Shown here piece after piece: positions 31,933 through 42,068 of a stretch of 64,000 nucleotides of DNA. This stretch comes from Termitomyces sp. T153 (Eukaryota > Basidiomycota > Agaricomycetes > Agaricales > Lyophyllaceae): positions 186,001 through 250,000 of the forward strand of contig JACKQL020000070.1 in NCBI GenBank assembly GCA_018296165.2, in the 5' to 3' direction. Each line of letters begins with the position of its first letter. Position 1 is the stretch's first letter. Made by a program: the position numbers and the translations under genes. The notes beneath the pieces are model-generated. The model saw only the letters and a list, made by a program, of their open reading frames with translations. It ran no database searches and was not told the DNA's origin.

Positions 31933-33610
31933 ATGCTGTTGAAGAGATTTGCTTCATCGCTTCATTCTACTTCAAGAACTGGGCCTTTCAGGCTTCATCC
32001 TACAATCAAGCAACTTCTTGCTGCACCAGTTCAACCAGAAGAACAATTGGTAACAGTCTCAGGATGGATAAAGTCAATAAGGAGACAGAAGAAGGTTTCA
32101 TTTGCAGTGCTTACCGACGGTAGTTCCTCTCAGGGACTACAGGCCGTGTTTGTGGGAAATGGAGAAGGTGTAAAGGCGTGAGTGACACGAGTTTTACGTT
32201 GTAAAACTCCATCTAACATTATAACGTAGACTTACGAACGGGGCCGCAGTGCAGCTGACAGGCAAACTTGTATCTTCCCCTGGCGCGGGTCAGGAGAAAG
32301 AGCTCGTCATAGAATCAAAAAATAATGCTGACTTAGATGGTGGAGAGCAAATACGAATCTTGGGAACCTGTGACCCCGAGGTCGGTGGACACACTCAGTT
32401 TTCCTTGGCAAACTCTGGAATATGAACCTTCATTGTCTGATAGGTATACCCCATACAAAAGCAAGCTCTTTCAATAGAGTATCTGCGCGATCATTCACAT
32501 CTACGTGCTCGCACTGACGCAATAGCAGCCATGATTCGTCTTCGCGACACCCTCAAGAAGAACATGAACACATTCTTTGATGTGTGTTTACTTCCAAGTA
32601 ATAAAACACGACCTAACGCGACTCTCATATAGGACCAAGGTTTCATCTATTCTCATACACCGATCCTCACTGGTAACGATGCAGAAGGAGCCGGCGAAGC
32701 CTTTAGAATAGCGCAAATACCAAATACCCACCCCGCCGCTACAAACTCTCCTGACTCTTCTTCGTCTTCAACAGACAACACCGAGTTCTTCTCGCGCTCT
32801 GCGCACCTGACAGTCTCTCACCAGCTTCACCTCGAAGCGTTAGCCACATCCCTAGCGCGCGTGTACACCCTCTCCCCATGTTTCCGCGCCGAACCCTCTC
32901 AGACGGGGCGGCATCTGGCCGAGTTTTGGATGCTTGAAGCGGAATGGGCGTTCGGTGGGTCCGGTCGGGTGCTCGACACCTGTGAGTTTGTCGAGGCGTG
33001 TTTGAAGAGCGTCGTACGTGACGTGGTGGACGGTGCTGATGCGGACGTTCTATGGAAGGGCGGGGACGAAGCGAGAAGGAGAGCGGTGGTGGATGCGATT
33101 GGGAGCGCGGAAAGGTGGACGAGGATGACATATACAGACGCTGTGAAGGCGCTGGAGGAGCACCAGTGCGATGTGCCTGGTGCTTTCCAGTATGAACCGG
33201 GATGGGGACGGGCGCTGCAGAGTGAGCATGAGCGGTGGATCGCAGAAACGCTTGTAAAGGGACCGGTGTTTATTACGGATTATCCCAAGTCGCTCAAGCC
33301 GTTTTATATGAGGGAAAACGAGGATGGGAAGACAGTTGGGTGCTTTGATCTTATTGTGCCTCATATGGGGGAGCTTGTGGGCGGAAGTGTCAGGGAAGAG
33401 CGTGCAGATATTTTGGAAGGGAAGATGAGGGACAGTTTCGGGGATAATCTGAGTGAGTATCAGTGGTATCTGGATTTGAGGAGGTACGGAGGCGCACCCC
33501 ATATGGGCTTTGGGATGGGTTTTGAAAGACTGGTTGGGTGGGTTGGCGGGATTGACAATATTAGAGAAAGTATACCATTTCCTAGGTGGGCAGGACGGAT
33601 GCTACTTTAA
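31933..33610 (+). CDS. asparaginyl-tRNA synthetase, mitochondrial type
   Basis: Four exons, 31933-32177, 32230-32380, 32444-32581 and 32633-33610, give 503 aa. Family knowledge: a class IIb synthetase that charges tRNA-Asn; the single-domain bacterial-like form (yeast Slm5) works in mitochondria. Seen: a basic N-terminus MLLKRFASSLHSTSR suited to mitochondrial import, an OB-fold anticodon-binding region (VSGWIKSIRRQKKVSF), class II motif 2 within TLSPCFRAEPSQTGRHLAEF, the EAEW that follows, and motif 3 GFGMGFERL near the C-terminus. A short Ser/Thr-rich insertion sits at the end of the TGNDAEGAGEAF block. The ATG at 31933 is chosen because it opens the basic leader; the frame upstream has no ATG. 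Confidence 0.93.
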
Positions 33611-33827
33611 TTCCAACTTTACCACCGCCATAAACTATCTCAACGCTGAGTTCAAGTCGAACTTTTGCAGAAATGGACGATCAAATCATATGGGCATGGA
33701 GGGCATGTAAAGCTCTGTAAATCGTAAAGGCATACTCGCTGCATACAGAATTTTTTGATATGTAAAGGGCAAGAAAAGATCGAATATGAAGTACGTCGAC
33801 AGGGTAATCAACTCAAGATACCCCAAT

Positions 33828-34828
33828 CTAGACCTCCTTGACCTTGACGGTACCACGCAGCAGACCGGTCTATTAAACAGAGAGAATGAGCGGGAGAATG
33901 AGGCGTGAAAAATGAAACTTGACGTACCCGGCGAGCAGCAATGAGACCGACTTTCTGTCCAGGAACAGCAGAGCGGGCGATTGTCGAAGCCTTACCAATG
34001 TGTTGATGGTTACCACCACCATGAGGATGGTCGACGGGGTTCATTGCAACACCACGAGTACGAGGCCAGCTGAAGTAGGAAGTTGTCAGAGCAAGCACAA
34101 GAGAGACTGTCAAGGAAAACGCACTTGTAACGCTTGGCCTTGTATTTGTAGTACGCACGGCCAGCCTTGAGCAAAGGCTTGTCGATCCTTCCACCACCGG
34201 CTACAATACCGATAGTAGCACGGGCACCACCAGCAATGGTCTTCTTTGCACCACTAGGAAGACGAATACGAGTCTTATTCTCGTCGGGTGAGTGGCCGAT
34301 GACGGTAGCGTAGTTGCCGGATGTCCGGGCGAGCGCACCGCGATCACCAACTTTCTCCTCGACATTGCAGATGATAGTACCCTCAGGGCACTGGGAGACG
34401 GGAAGAACGTTGCCGACGGAGAGGGTGGCCTTCTTGCCGCAGTAGACGAAGGCGCCGGTGTGAAGACCCTCGGTGGCGATGAAAGTCTCCTTGCGGAGCT
34501 TGTAGCGGTAGGGGTCACGGAAGACGACGCGGGCGAGAGGAGCACCACTAAAATTTGGGGGATTAAGTTAGACATGTTCGTGCATGAGATTTTGAGCGTC
34601 GAGCCTCACCGGCCAGAGTCGTGGATAATCTCCTTCACGATACCCCGAACGTAGCCGTTGCTCTCAGCGAAATCGAGATTGCGAAGCTTGGCGGGAGCCT
34701 TGTTGTGGTGAGTGTGCGCCTTGAACTGGACACCAAAGTCGAATTAGCGAATAAAGCCAGAATTTCCGGATTTTCTAACGACGTACGATGGCGTGCGAGC
34801 GCCTTTGTGCCCTGATAACCCGACCCAT
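33828..34828 (-). CDS. RPL2: 60S ribosomal protein uL2 (RPL8/RPL2)
   Basis: Five exons on the minus strand, 34828-34787, 34725-34610, 34547-34125, 34069-33928 and 33869-33828, give 254 aa, the eukaryotic family length. Family knowledge: uL2 lies beside the peptidyl transferase centre of the large subunit. Seen: [44 protein letters not shown] and the highly conserved [18 protein letters not shown], with the functionally important His in the last block; the C-terminus ends KVKEV. Introns are 55-62 nt. Convergent with AsnRS, 217 bp apart. Third-position GC is higher than in neighbours, as expected of a highly expressed gene. Confidence 0.96.
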
Positions 34829-36629
34829 TCTAGATTCTGTCGAAAGAGAAAGTCAGCATTGAAATTTAAAGGTCTCGATAGTAACCCAAAAAATTTGGCA
34901 GCACAAGTACATCCACCAACATCAAAGTCAATCCAACTAAAAATCCACCGTTTTCAACGCCGATTTCTTCTCAAAGATCGCAGGGGCATTACAAATGCAC
35001 TTGGGAAGGAATCTGGAAACGCGAAGGGGCATACTCACATCCTAGTTGTCTTGAGGAAATGCGTAGTCCTGGTGTCAACACTCGCCACTCCAAACTGGGG
35101 GATAATCCAAACAACACCAAACTTTACCTTACGTAAGCCTGACTTCTCGGACCGTTACTTGTGGTTCTTGACCTTGCAATTGGCTTGCTAGTCAGATGTG
35201 TCTTCATCTTGCTTCGACTCATATTCTGCTTTCGTGGTTATAGCTTTTTCTGTTGTAATTCCCTTGCTTTTTTCTCCCAAACCTGCCGTTTTTGGGCTCG
35301 GTCTCCCTGTCTGGAAAATTTATGTGATAACCTGAAAGAAAGCAATGAACGAACGACTATTGGTTCTACCGCACTTTCTTCATGGCGAAAACTTGCCTGA
35401 ACACATGCCTCATTCGTTAAGTATCCAATTCTTTTCTCATTCCTACTTATGTAAATTAACAACCGACCCTCCATCTCCGGCGTGACGTACTACCTCCTCG
35501 AAACTTCTCGCTCTTTCCCAGCTTGTTCACCTTGTCCTTGTCACGGATCTCGTTCATTTATGCGAGACAAATATAGATTCTCAGTCATGTCTTCAATGTT
35601 TGATATCGCTATCGATGGGTGCCCGGTAATGGAGTCGCTCGGCGTGTTCTTCTTGCATCTCTTGTCTCTCCTGCGACACACTCTTATGACAACAACTCGC
35701 CTAAGTCATGTTTAGTGACCCATACTTCATATCTTCAACTCTCTGCAAGTTCTTTCTGTTTTCGCGGGCTATGATATGACACGACATGGCTGAATGGTTT
35801 GCGGCGCATCGACTTGAAAAGTGAGCTATGCTTGATCCACTGCGCAGGATTCTTCCCCCTTCGGGCTGATCCATCGATATTTATCGTCTTCTCTCGTCTC
35901 TTGTAGATATAGGTATAGGGTAACGATGTCCGATTTTGTCTTATTCTTCAATCAAATATGCTTTGATTGTCATCCGAGTTGCTGAGCCATCGAATCTGCT
36001 CTTACACACTTCTTCATATGCTGTGTTCGAATCCTGTTCTTCCGCAGTGAGTTTGACACCTTTGAATATATTAAGTGGTACTGATCAAAGATGAAAATAT
36101 ATGATACTACGTTGTAGCGAAAGATCCAGCTTAGAACATCTGCGTTTCATCTGTCTTGCACCTCACTGGCAGTGGATCGGTAAACTTGAGAATAGATCCG
36201 GGCAACACTCATCTGTCGCTGCTGAGCCATGAAGTCGGAGGTGTATGAGTCGTCGATGAATGCACTTAAACTTGAGTATGTTTGTTTCGACTTGTTTGTC
36301 AATTAGATTTACCCCGATTTTGAGATTGGAAAATCGAGGTAAACCTAATTGACAAACAACCTGTAGATGTGTACGTGTTTTGATTTGCTTTGGCGCAGAA
36401 TTCCTCCTTAACACTCCATTGTCGAGACATGCCTTTGGTTTTTCCCTCAAGGGAGCACGCAAGAATGCAATACATCGTGAGGTATAGTTGGACCGTTCCA
36501 CGTCAAATCGAGCGAGCTACTTCTGAACACCGTGACATGTCGTGTGGTAAGCTTATCGCATAAGGATGATGGCGATCTCTGTACTCACTCTAGCCGCCGT
36601 AAGCTTATGAAAACTCATTAGGATCGTCC
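34829..36629. other. 1.8-kb gene-free region with a long hairpin
   Basis: No open frame here has a domain, splice partners or coding character. It contains the upstream region of the uL2 gene and, at 36292-36359, a long inverted repeat (separate entry). Confidence 0.5.
36292..36359. repeat. 30-bp inverted repeat with 8-nt loop
   Basis: Arms 36292-36321 and 36330-36359 are reverse complements with two mismatches; the left arm starts TTGTTTGTCAATTAG and the right arm ends CTAATTGACAAACAA. The loop GAGATTGG is 8 nt. As RNA this would fold into an almost perfect 30-bp stem. It could be a small-RNA (milRNA-like) precursor or a solitary miniature element. Confidence 0.9.
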
Positions 36630-37711
36630 ATGATTCTTGATTCAGAAATCGATAGCGAACTACTAGGAACTGAGAGTAACAAACCGACAGTAGATCGCGA
36701 GGATCATCAGCAAGCAGGGATCCGTATTATTGTCATGCCGCCCGTGGTTACCCTCCATCGTTTTTGTACTCTGTATGAGCTCATCAGTGCCTGTAAAAAG
36801 GTCACAGATGGTATGGTGTCTTCGATAATCTCCTGTTGATTCAATGCTCAATGTTCGTAACAGTCCTAATTTCCCTCCATAAGAAAGGACTGGTACACGG
36901 TTCAGTTACTTGTTCCAGTATCCTCTTAGAGGAAGAAGAAGATCGTGATGAGAGAAAATCTGGGCCAGAACAACTAGACACCGATGTTGCTCGAATTCGT
37001 CAACGACGATGTCGAAAGGCGCTTCTCAGTGACTACGATCACGACTCAATCACCCTTAACCTGAATGTTGTACGTGATCCTTTTTTCAAAAAAAGTATAC
37101 GTGTGATTGTAATCCGTTCTTATTAGAGTTCTGTTCCATACGTAGCGATCAGACACCTCCTATCGCCTGACCACTGTCACACAATTTCTGACGACTTGGA
37201 ATCTCTCTTCTGCGTGCTCGTTATGAGAAGTATCTATTTTGAAGGACATTCTCACGAGTTGAATTGGCCAGGATGGGAACCAGGCTGTTCTCCATCATAC
37301 TGTAAGTACCCTCAGTGCCAATGACAAATGTTCATGCCTGACAAAGTCCAAGATTCATCCCGTACTTCACGACTAGACAAACTTGGCCTCCGTAGACTCC
37401 AACTTCTCGTTGGCTTCAGTCTGCTCCTGGACGGAATGTCTCCATATTTTGTACCCCTCGCACAGTGCTTCCTTGATCTTCGGTCTGCCTTATTCATACA
37501 GATGGGCCTCTACAAGTTTGATAATCAAAATAGGAAAGTAGGAGGGTACTCCCATACGGAAACTCTTCACTTATGTTTAGCGGCGTTTAAAAAGGCTATT
37601 AATGATGAAGTTATCTTCCAGCGGGGCATTGCTCCCAGACGCTGTCCCCCTGTCACGGGAGTATCACAGTCACTCATTCAGGCCAGCAAAATGGCTATGC
37701 TTGGTCGATGA
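36630..37711 (+). pseudogene. truncated FunK1-type protein kinase, C-lobe only
   Basis: Four exons, 36630-36810, 36864-37069, 37127-37301 and 37353-37711, give 306 aa. Family knowledge: FunK1 kinases are expanded in Agaricomycetes and usually 600-900 aa. Seen: LYELISACKKVTD, SLHKKGLVHGSVTCSSILL, KALLSDYDHDS and HTISDDLESLFCVLV, the FunK1 order from the helix before the catalytic loop to the DLES block. The N-lobe with the ATP-binding loop and Lys is missing. The catalytic-loop HRD is HGS, without the Asp base, and the metal-binding position is in SDYDHD. The splice sites are good and the frame is open, so a short pseudokinase is possible, but a decayed fragment is more likely. The last exon has no clear family match. 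Confidence 0.6.
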
Positions 37712-38002
37712 ATTACTTGGATGCGGTCTGATCATCCTACAACATGACGATAATCCTCTTCAATTTGTTTACGATGTAAAGGAAGTTATACAAGTCGTTG
37801 TAAAATTGACAAGATGACCTCGCAGGGGAACTAAACAGTTTTTTTACGAGTCGTCGAAGGTGTAGTTGAATGGAATGTTTGAATGATGTCATGTGGGGTG
37901 ATGTACACGACGACCACTTCCAGTATAGTGATAGATAACAGAGTAATGCAGAGTACGAAGATACTAGTATAGTAGCACAAATCCAATCATGAGCAGCTAA
38001 TA
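37712..38002. other. intergenic region
   Basis: No gene is supported. The plus-strand frame reaching 37817 and the minus-strand frame at 37737-38081 show no domain. Confidence 0.4.
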
Positions 38003-39303
38003 TTATGACCATGTGATTTGACATATAGCAAGGGAGCAACTTAAATGTTCGTGGTTGCTCTTGTTGTGATAGTAGAAGCAAACACTCAGACGTTGGTCTT
38101 GAAGAATGTCAGTGTTTTGACACGACATCCTTGTTTTTTCATTGTGCAATCGAGAGAGCAGTTCGATGTCAACCATGCATGGCACCCAGATACAGAGGTG
38201 GGGTTCATATTTGGCTTTTACATCTGGGTGGTCCATCACAGCCAGGGAGGTGAAGTTTTGCCCATACCACCAGGTCCAAAAAGACAAATATGTTTTTGTG
38301 ATAGCCCAGTGATAACACCAACGAGTTCTGTTATGAGAGAATCACGACCATGAGAGATGGCCGAGTTGGTGGGGATCGGAGCCCGAGATAGCGAGCCCAG
38401 CATGGTATTTACTGGCAGACGCTCATCAAGCATGGCCTTCACATCGTTCATTGTAACTTGGATAATTTTGAGAGACTCTTGATGCTCAGTGTAGAACATC
38501 ATGATTTGTTGTTTAAGTTGAGTCAGAATTGTTGTGTGGTTGATAGTGCAGGACAACTGGAAAAGACGTCTAAGTCATCCCTGCTTGATTCATGTTCAGA
38601 AGAACTTACATTAAAGCTTTCAAGGGAGTTATTGACTTTTGTAACACATTCACTAACCCTGCTATCATTGAGACTCCGGAAGAAGATCAGAAGAAGGCAA
38701 TGCTGGGATGCAATTTTGTCGAGCGTCTTCTTGATGTACTCCATATCCCTAAAGTCAACTCTATTAATTCAGAGAAAACGAATTAAGAAACTGCAGACTT
38801 GTTCAAAGTGGAAATGTCCTGGATCAGCTTTGCAGAAATTTCTTCTTTCTTCTTGCCCTTGAGTTCGTTGACAAAGACAGCGACCAATGTCTTAATGCGG
38901 ACCTTGAGTTCCTCGGCATGTTCTAGAGTCGCTTGGCTTTCCTATGTTAAGCAAAATGTTTAAGAGCATGCTGATGCACAAGGCTTATACACACTTACAT
39001 CACATGCCCTGATAATATTTACCGCAACTTTGACAGCTGCTCCAAAAACAGGGACAGGCACTGCTTGAGCTACGGCATCGAGTACATAGGTAAATTCCCT
39101 AGCAGCTTGACTGGCATATTCTTGACCAGTGGGAGGAGTGAAATTGGTGATGTTGGCATCACTAGCCTTCTGAACCGTCGAGAGCGAATACACATGACTG
39201 TATCAATTACAATTGAAGAAGGAACATACCTGAGCGGATCATCAACAACATTTTTGGCTGCTGAAGACGGAGAGCATGGAAAGCAGAAGCTGGAAGTAGT
39301 CAT
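38003..39303 (-). pseudogene. NLR-like STAND ATPase fragment, frameshifted at the P-loop
   Basis: Minus-strand pieces follow each other: TPPTGQEYASQAAREF and AAVKVAVNIIRACD (about 39193-39000), ESQATLEHAEELKVR (about 38942-38800), then EHQESLKIIQVTMNDVKAML and GRDSLITELVGVITGL ending in the Walker A GPGGMGKTS (38250-38556), and finally SLAVMDHPDVKAKYE with IWVPC (about 38100-38253) in another frame. Family knowledge: Agaricomycete NLR-like proteins have this helical N-terminal region followed by an NB-ARC/NACHT ATPase and repeats. The one-base shift comes directly after GKT. The nucleotide-binding domain ends soon after and no repeat region follows, so the gene is truncated as well. The 5' exons are uncertain; one candidate intron is only 32 nt. 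Confidence 0.7.
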
Positions 39304-39477
39304 TGTCGAAGTTGACAGAACGAAACAAGACAAGATGGGTACACTTTCGACATTTGTACTTTTGACCCTCGTGATGTCCGACCCAAGTGAGAAGTAATTA
39401 CTGTGGTCGGAGGGATTGCAACTGTCAAAACAAGCTGTTGTTATGGCATCATGATAAACATGATCCGTTGTGACTTC

Positions 39478-39497
39478 GAATGAATGAATGAATGAAT
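39478..39497 (-). repeat. (ATTC)n 3' tail of the LINE
   Basis: Read on the minus strand, the LINE 3' UTR ends in about five ATTC units (GAAT on the plus strand). Simple-repeat tails instead of poly(A) are known for several fungal LINEs. Confidence 0.75.
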
Positions 39498-39731
39498 TCT
39501 ATCTATACCGCCGGCAAGCCACTATGCAGGGCTAAGGGGCGGGGTAGGGTAATCTCAGTACTCTATGCCAGGTATGTAAAGTGATATGCGTATTCTGTAT
39601 GTGCGTGTCTTTTAGTGTTGTATAGTAGAGCCTTCCTCGCAGAATTGTTATGGCTTGTGTGATGGACTTGGTGACAATGCGAACTACTCCTGGTGTCCAT
39701 AGGTGGGTGTGTTGGTGTGAGTTCTCGGGGT

Positions 39732-41562
39732 TTAGTGGCTGGGGTTCAAAGTTTGTATCCTATGTCTTGTTGGATTGTGTCGCATACGTGGGTGCATGTT
39801 GTCCTTGCACCTTTGGTGTGTGCCTTGTCTTCTCAAGCTCCTCTTCTCCATCTTTTTCTCTTTGTCTTTGTTTACCCTCTTCCCTCGCTCATATTCCTTC
39901 TCTGCCACGCTCTCACTCCTGTGTGTTCCCGTCCATCCCATCTTCTTCCCTTCCTCCTTCCACCTGTCCCTCCAATTCCTGTCCTTTCCTCTCCATCCTC
40001 CTCCACCAGCTTTCTTCATCTTCATTTTCTTCATCATCTTCTGTCGGTCTTTCTTTCTGTTGTAGCTTCTCTCCTGTCTTTGTGAATGCACCAGATTTTT
40101 TGAGGAATTTCACCATGGCTTCTAATCCCTCACTCATGCCAAGTAGTGTTCCCATTTCCATCTCTGCATCTATTGCTGTTAGTATGTGTCTATATGTATC
40201 ATACCTTGGGCAATCCTGAATGATGTGTCTCTTGTTTGATAGCATTTGCCGCAGGGGCATCTTGGGCTTTCCTCCAGCATGAATTTGGCATAGTACTCAC
40301 CTATGAATGTGTGTTTTGTCCTACATTGTGTGAGCCTTGCAAACACCTCCCTTGGCATTCTTGTGATGTGTTCTCTGGGCTTCCATCTTGGCTGTAAATG
40401 GTTAGCAATGGCAAATCCCCCCATTGGTGGTGTTTTCCGCCATTTGTCTCTCCATTTCTCTAATGCTTTCTCCTTGGTTTTCCTCTTTGCATTTGTTAGT
40501 GTGTTGTGTTTGGGTGCCCACATTTCTGTGCCCTTTTTTGCTTCTTCATCCACCCTTTCATTGCCCTTGACCTCTACATGTCCTGGGCACCAGCTTATCC
40601 TCATTGTCCTGTCAGCGTGTCCCTCCAGGAATTTGTTGACTGTCTGTGTTATGCTTTCCATTTGCATTTGACCAGGTTTGAATTTTGGTCCATATGCTGC
40701 AGTGACTGCTGATGTGTTATCAGCATAAATACTAATGTTCTTTACTTGCCTGTGTTGGTTGGAATATTGTGTGGCTGCTTTTGCCACCTTGGCAATGCCT
40801 ATTAGTTCAGCATCATATACTTCTGCATTGTGACCCAATCCTCCTCTCTGAGAATACCTCCCTTCCTTCCCAATATCCTACTACTCCCCATCCTACAATC
40901 TTTGTGTCTTTGCCTGGTTGTTCCTTCATGGAGCCATCCGAGTAGACCACTAGCTGTGTTGTGTCTTCTGCTAAGGCTCTCATTTGTTTGTTATGTTTTT
41001 TCACTTCATTGGCCTTCTTACATTTTGCAGGGGCTCCAGTTATTGTGAGATGTTCACTGTAGTCTCTTGCTGTCCTTCACCATGGTGGTGCTATGAATGG
41101 GTCTACCTTTTTGCCCACTGTCAGACTGTATGTTTTCTGTGCTATCTTCTCAAGTTGTGTCAGTTTTGGCTTTTTCTTACTCTTTGATTTCTGATTAGAT
41201 GGTAATGGTGGTGGGTTGTTTGATGGTTGCCCTTCTTGCCATGTTTCCGGTAGCCATTCAATTACTGGACTGGTGTTCTTGAGTCTGTGTAGTCTGTTTG
41301 CCTACCCATCTATGACTAGATCCAGTGTGATTTCTAGTGGCAGTATTGCCATGTCTGTTTCTAGGGCTTTGACCAGTGTGGTCTTGAATGCACCTGCCAT
41401 GTGTCGAAGTGCATTGTTCTGTACCTTAGTCAGCCATTCCACATGGGTCTTCTTACCTGACCACCATATGGGTGCCACATATGTCATAATTGGTATTATG
41501 CATGCTCTGTACATTGTCCTCAGTTTGTTGGAGGGGAATCTGGAACTCGACACCATGGACAC
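39732..41562 (-). pseudogene. LINE reverse transcriptase / RNase H remnant
   Basis: The pieces 41562-41302 (RT thumb), 41004-40813 and 40838-40179 (RNase H) and 40260-39913 (C-terminus, HIIQDCPRYDTYRHIL) are in different frames. The shift at about 40830 falls within GGLGHNAEVYDAE and the one at about 40250 within the Cys-rich CPCGK block. The RNase H active-site acidic residues (YSDGS, YDAEL, YADNTS) are kept. This is a dead copy. Confidence 0.75.
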
Positions 41563-41600
41563 TATTCATTGTGTCGGGCCAGACACTGCTCACCACAATA

Positions 41601-41916
41601 TGTTGGGCCCAGGCACCATCGCTACCATATCAAGGACAATGCACCATTGTCCCTGCCCCTCTTCATATATTGTCCCTGCTCCTCTTCATATATATATTGG
41701 ACTCACTGTAGATAGCACCCTCAGTCACTTATACCAGACTGAGGGTGAGTAGCTTACATCCATCACATCAACAACATTATTTACTGTGCTAGCAGATACA
41801 TACTTACATTGATCTGTATAGGTACAGTGAAATACAGTCACTTATACCGGACTGAGGATACATACTTACATTGATCTGTATAGATTCACTCAGTCCTCTA
41901 TTCCTGGATTCCAACA
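41601..41916 (+). repeat. copia 5' LTR
   Basis: 316 bp with terminal inverted TGTTGG ... CCAACA. Inside, CAGTCACTTATACC occurs twice (about 41731 and 41837), and GATACATACTTACATTGATC occurs twice (41795 and 41857, period 62), an internal duplication of the LTR. Confidence 0.88.
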
Positions 41917-41930
41917 GGTTATGGGTATTG
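41917..41930 (+). other. copia primer-binding site candidate
   Basis: GGTTATGGGTATTG directly follows the LTR. Its first seven bases are complementary to CAUAACC of the initiator-tRNA-Met anticodon arm, which copia elements use as a half-tRNA primer. The match beyond seven bases is poor, so this is tentative. Confidence 0.45.
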
Positions 41931-42068
41931 CTGCTTGATGACTTTTCTAAAAGTGTTGAATGTTTGAATCTGGGATTGAATCAATCCTATTGTTTCTTAT
42001 CTTGCCCCTATCTCTACACATTGCGTCGCATGCATCACCTCCCTTGATCTCCCTGTCTCTTCTGAACT

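Larger units (their letters stand above)
39476..41600 (-). mobile_element. Tad-like non-LTR retrotransposon (LINE), 3' part
   Basis: On the minus strand the order is: the end of a reverse transcriptase (SNKLRTMYRACIIPIMTYVAPIWW, 41302-41562), an RNase H domain (LVVYSDGSM at about 40940, then YDAELIGIAKVA, SIYADNTSAV and WCPGHVEVKGNERVDEEA) and a C-terminal CCHC-like region (RCPCGKC). Family knowledge: this RT-RNase H arrangement is that of Tad/I-type fungal LINEs. The 3' end is marked by a tetranucleotide tail. The 5' portion is absent at the copia LTR (41601), which may have inserted into the LINE and separated it from its 5' part. The coding frame is broken at least twice (about 40250 and 40830). 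Confidence 0.85.

Noticed and set aside
39477..39498. (GAAT)n read as an independent microsatellite
   Set aside because: It sits exactly at the 3' end of the minus-strand LINE, so a retrotransposition tail explains it.
39650..40219. Plus-strand Ser/Leu/Phe-rich frame of 189 codons
   Set aside because: It is the antisense of the Glu/Lys/Arg-rich C-terminus of the minus-strand LINE.
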